A stretch of 14,273 nucleotides of DNA from Rhodanobacteraceae bacterium (GTDB taxonomy: Bacteria > Pseudomonadota > Gammaproteobacteria > Xanthomonadales > Rhodanobacteraceae): contig JAICHS010000034.1 of the NCBI GenBank assembly GCA_025924775.1, positions 1 to 14,273 on the forward strand, in the 5' to 3' direction. Below are positions 13,001 through 14,273 of the stretch, piece by piece. The number at the start of each line of letters is the position of its first letter. Position 1 is the first letter of the stretch. Position numbers and translations under genes: made by a program. The notes beneath the pieces are model-generated. The model saw nothing but the letters and a program-made list of their open reading frames with translations. It was not told the DNA's origin and did not search any database.

Positions 13001-14273
13001 CCGATGTGACGGCGCTGACCGAACGCATCGAGGCGTTGCGCGACGCCTGGCCGGAAGCTGCCCCGTTGGGTGGGCCGCGGCACGGCGCCGAGGCGGCCGC
13101 ATCGGAACCGCGTTCGGACACGGCCGCCGCGGCGGAGGTGGCCGCCGTCGGGCTGGAGTCGGCTTCCGCGTTGCCGACCGAAGACGATGCGACGGCGCTG
13201 GCTGCGCGCGAGGCGTCCGATCGGCTCGCCGCGGAACGCGAGGCCGCCGCGAAGGCCGAACAGGAACGTCTTGCCGCTGAGCAGGCGGAGCAGGCACGTG
13301 CTGCAGCAGAGAAGGCCGAACAGGAACGCCTTGCCGCTGAGCAGGCGGAACAGGCACGTGCCGCGGCGGAGAAAGCCGAACAGGAACGCGTGGCGACCGA
13401 GCAAGCGGAACGGGAGCGCCTTGCTGCCGAACAGGCTGAGCAGGAACGCCTTGCCGCTGAGCAGGCGGAGCAGGCGCGTGCCGCGGCGGAGAAAGCCGAA
13501 CAGGAACGCGTGGCGACCGAGCAAGCGGAACGGGAGCGCCTTGCTGCCGAACAGGCGGAGCAGGAACGCCTTGCCGCTGAGCAGGCGGAGCAGGCACGTG
13601 CCGCGGCGGAGAAGGCCGCACAGGAACGGATGACGGCCGAGCAAGCGGAACAGGAGCGTGTCGCCGCTGAGCAGGCGGAGCAGGAACGCCTTGCCGCTGA
13701 GCAGGCTCAGCAGGCACGCGCCGCGGCGGAGAAGGCCGAACAGGAACGGCTGGCGGCCGAGCAAGCGGAACGGGAGCGCCTCGCCGCCGAACAGGCCGAG
13801 CGGGAGCGCCTTGCCGTCGAGCAGGCGGAGCAGGCACGCGCTGCGGCGGAGAAAGCCGAGCAGGAACGGGTAGCGGCCGAGCAAGCAGAGCGGGAGCGTG
13901 TCGCCGCCGAGCAGGCTGAGCAAGCGCGCCTCGCCGCCGAACAGGCCGAGCGGGAGCGGTTGGCGGTTGCGCGTGCGCGGGCCGAGAAGGAGATCGCGGC
14001 CACGGCATTGCCGCCGTTCCCGGCCGATCCACAGCCGGATGGCGTGCTCGACATCCCGGGCCTCGACCCCGAGCTGGCCGAGCTGTTCACCGAAGAGGGC
14101 ACCGAATTGCTGGATGCCAGCGACGGTGCGCTGGTGACCTTGCGCGGCACCCCCGGCGATGCCGAAGCCGTGCGCGGGCTGCAACGCAACCTGCACACCT
14201 TGAAGGGCGGCGCGCGGGTGGTCGGAGTTTCGCAGGTGGGCGATCTGGCGCACGCGATGGAAACCCTGCTGGA
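10039..14273 (+). CDS. chpA: ChpA, CheA-like hybrid kinase of the Pil-Chp system (3' cut by window)
   Basis: The frame runs unbroken for 1411 codons off the window end. The N-terminal FimL-like region contains FSTLGWVKPQIDELL and LHQVLGTLRIVELYG (His89), typical of ChpA. An Ala/Pro/Val linker (about 604-672) leads to an Hpt domain with EEIREVFVEEVGEEI and RRSFHTLKGSGR (His746). A second Hpt-like domain has VHTLHGA (His923), where Lys of HTLKG is His, so it may be degenerate. A 240-residue decapeptide array (1074-1313) then precedes another Hpt with LHTLKGGARVVG (His1386). The remaining Hpts, kinase, CheW-like and receiver domains would lie beyond the window. ATG 10039 has GGCGGGA about 6 nt upstream; ATG 10153 (residue 39, just before the conserved LEDHLDFSTLGW) is an alternative start. 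Confidence 0.95.
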   Translation, partial: MTAGDDMVSTATGAPGVAAGASAMAGAPPAGGANRQAAMRLEDHLDFSTLGWVKPQIDELLSEARQALEAFAENAADSASMRSCVDLLHQVLGTLRIVELYGAAELDQEMEHLAQAVLDARVTNRDDAMGALMRGLVQLPDYLDLIESGHKDIPIVLLPLLNELRDARDEPPVDQSVLFHPDLDRPLPPDAAGARAAYPFADLRQRVTQIRARFQVQLLAWTQGKQPNFADMRDCVDELRAVCHAESARRLWWVAGGVLETLQQGRLDHHLASLRQQFGHLDRSIRHVQDQGEDVCDDEDARELVRTLLYYVAQATPGPGRSEAISQCFALARMVPTAQELERARAAMSGRNRALLDTVAKAVREDLLRVKEGLDIFLRREDRQPQQLSPQVEVLQRVGDTLGVLGLDAPAKMIGEQRHAITAMIDGEREAHPEAILDVASALLYVDASLDEHIEHLGAHDQADATLPSSEARKIMRALMHEAGANLGKVKERITAFIESSWSHVQLAEVPKLLTEVGGALRILNLDRPAALVEGIDRYVGNELIVDRTVPTVEAMDQLADAVAGVEYYLEIGHDANASDSRILDAAEHSLERLHYWPVPARREPAAPVAEAVAAPAVAAAPVAAAETAEAKIPAPVEPVSPAALAEVAQPVESAPAAPVAAVPVVPGVGPGKWIEVEQEVLEPVAGEGAPVDTSFQDAAGIDEEIREVFVEEVGEEIANINVNLPAWKSNPDDLDALKNVRRSFHTLKGSGRLVGAVALGEFSWKVENMLNRVLDQTIKPDPNVQALVDAAAATLPKLHAGLQGESVVLDPPLDAIMQTADKLAAGQPARIEDLAQGYRKVTRTLRRWVPMAESEPPAASVAPIELDPIITAPDSGLPVIDPILLDVLRTEVGQHLDGMRGYLARDAAHDVPVDDALVRSVHTLHGAIAMVGIASLAGMLSPLEVWTRRVRSADAALDREGCDTLRDAAAMTEHVMAQFDAPVPDVPDVTALTERIEALRDAWPEAAPLGGPRHGAEAAASEPRSDTAAAAEVAAVGLESASALPTEDDATALAAREASDRLAAEREAAAKAEQERLAAEQAEQARAAAEKAEQERLAAEQAEQARAAAEKAEQERVATEQAERERLAAEQAEQERLAAEQAEQARAAAEKAEQERVATEQAERERLAAEQAEQERLAAEQAEQARAAAEKAAQERMTAEQAEQERVAAEQAEQERLAAEQAQQARAAAEKAEQERLAAEQAERERLAAEQAERERLAVEQAEQARAAAEKAEQERVAAEQAERERVAAEQAEQARLAAEQAERERLAVARARAEKEIAATALPPFPADPQPDGVLDIPGLDPELAELFTEEGTELLDASDGALVTLRGTPGDAEAVRGLQRNLHTLKGGARVVGVSQVGDLAHAMETLL
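13258..13977 (+). repeat. 24 tandem 30-bp units in chpA (decapeptide array)
   Basis: Twenty-four in-frame 30-bp units encode variants of EQERLAAEQA, with ERERLAAEQA, EQERVATEQA and EQARAAAEKA forms. The Lys-containing EQARAAAEKA form, with Gln for the first Glu in unit 16, recurs as units 2, 4, 8, 12, 16 and 20. This shows a 120-bp (40-residue) super-period from unit 4 onward. The block 13321-13440 differs from 13441-13560 at only 3 of 120 bases, suggesting recent tandem duplication. The encoded 240 residues should form a continuous helix, roughly 36 nm at 1.5 angstrom per residue. The series frays after 13977 into AEKEIAAT and a Pro-rich stretch before the next Hpt. The repeat is certain; its structural role is inferred. 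Confidence 0.97.

Noticed and set aside
11959..14253. Very long open frame of 764 codons on the minus strand opposite chpA
   Set aside because: It lies antisense to a clear ChpA frame. Its Leu/Arg/Gly repeats are the mirror of the decapeptide array, and long antisense frames are common in GC-rich genes with strong third-position bias.
1..14273. CRISPR array, tRNA or rRNA genes, integrase or transposase genes
   Set aside because: None seen. The only regular direct repeats are coding units inside chpA without spacers, and the palindromes have no transposase beside them.

Overview
The window is GC-rich with compact, mostly operonic genes. Its gene content and order fit a gammaproteobacterium of the Xanthomonadales (Xanthomonas/Lysobacter/Rhodanobacter type). 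The assignment rests on synteny and protein motifs read by eye, with no database search. The same neighbourhood is known from Pseudomonas aeruginosa: pilT-pilU, then pyrB-ruvX-algH-tonB3-gshB on one strand and pilG-pilH-pilI-pilJ-(pilK)-chpA diverging from it. Here pilK is absent between pilJ and chpA, and pyrR and pyrC are absent beside pyrB.

Left part (1-6045). The 3' end of a pilU-like twitching ATPase gene enters on the + strand and meets a leftward gene series head-on. In transcription order that series is gshB (glutathione synthetase), a TonB-family protein, yqgE/algH, ruvX/yqgF, pyrB and an unrecognised lipoprotein of 559 aa. gshB and tonB overlap by 4 bp. Two related long perfect palindromes with the shared arm core GGGGTCAGAGTGCA and 31-nt loops sit in intergenic positions. 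One exactly fills the pilU/lipoprotein convergent gap (143-233). The other lies just upstream of pyrB (2874-2948).

Middle (6046-6370). This divergent regulatory region between gshB and pilG holds a near-consensus CRP/Vfr/Clp-type operator at 6288-6303, about 75 bp upstream of the pilG start.

Right part (6371-14273). This is the type IV pilus chemosensory (Pil-Chp) operon. It contains pilG and pilH (CheY-like response regulators), pilI (CheW-like adaptor), a possible 40-codon small ORF coupled to pilJ, pilJ (methyl-accepting transducer) and the first 1411 codons of chpA, a CheA-like kinase with multiple Hpt domains, cut by the window end. PilJ should sense pilus/surface signals in the inner membrane, PilI links it to ChpA, ChpA phosphorylates PilG and PilH, and these control pilus extension and retraction by the motors, of which PilU is one.

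The most distinctive feature is inside chpA: 24 tandem 30-bp units (13258-13977) encoding a 240-residue Glu/Gln/Ala/Arg decapeptide array. The array has a 40-residue super-period and very recent-looking internal duplications. It separates two Hpt-type modules with what is probably a long rigid helix. I see no wholly new multi-gene system. The leads are this repeat linker, the palindromic elements, the CRP-type operator, and the coupled small ORF in front of pilJ.
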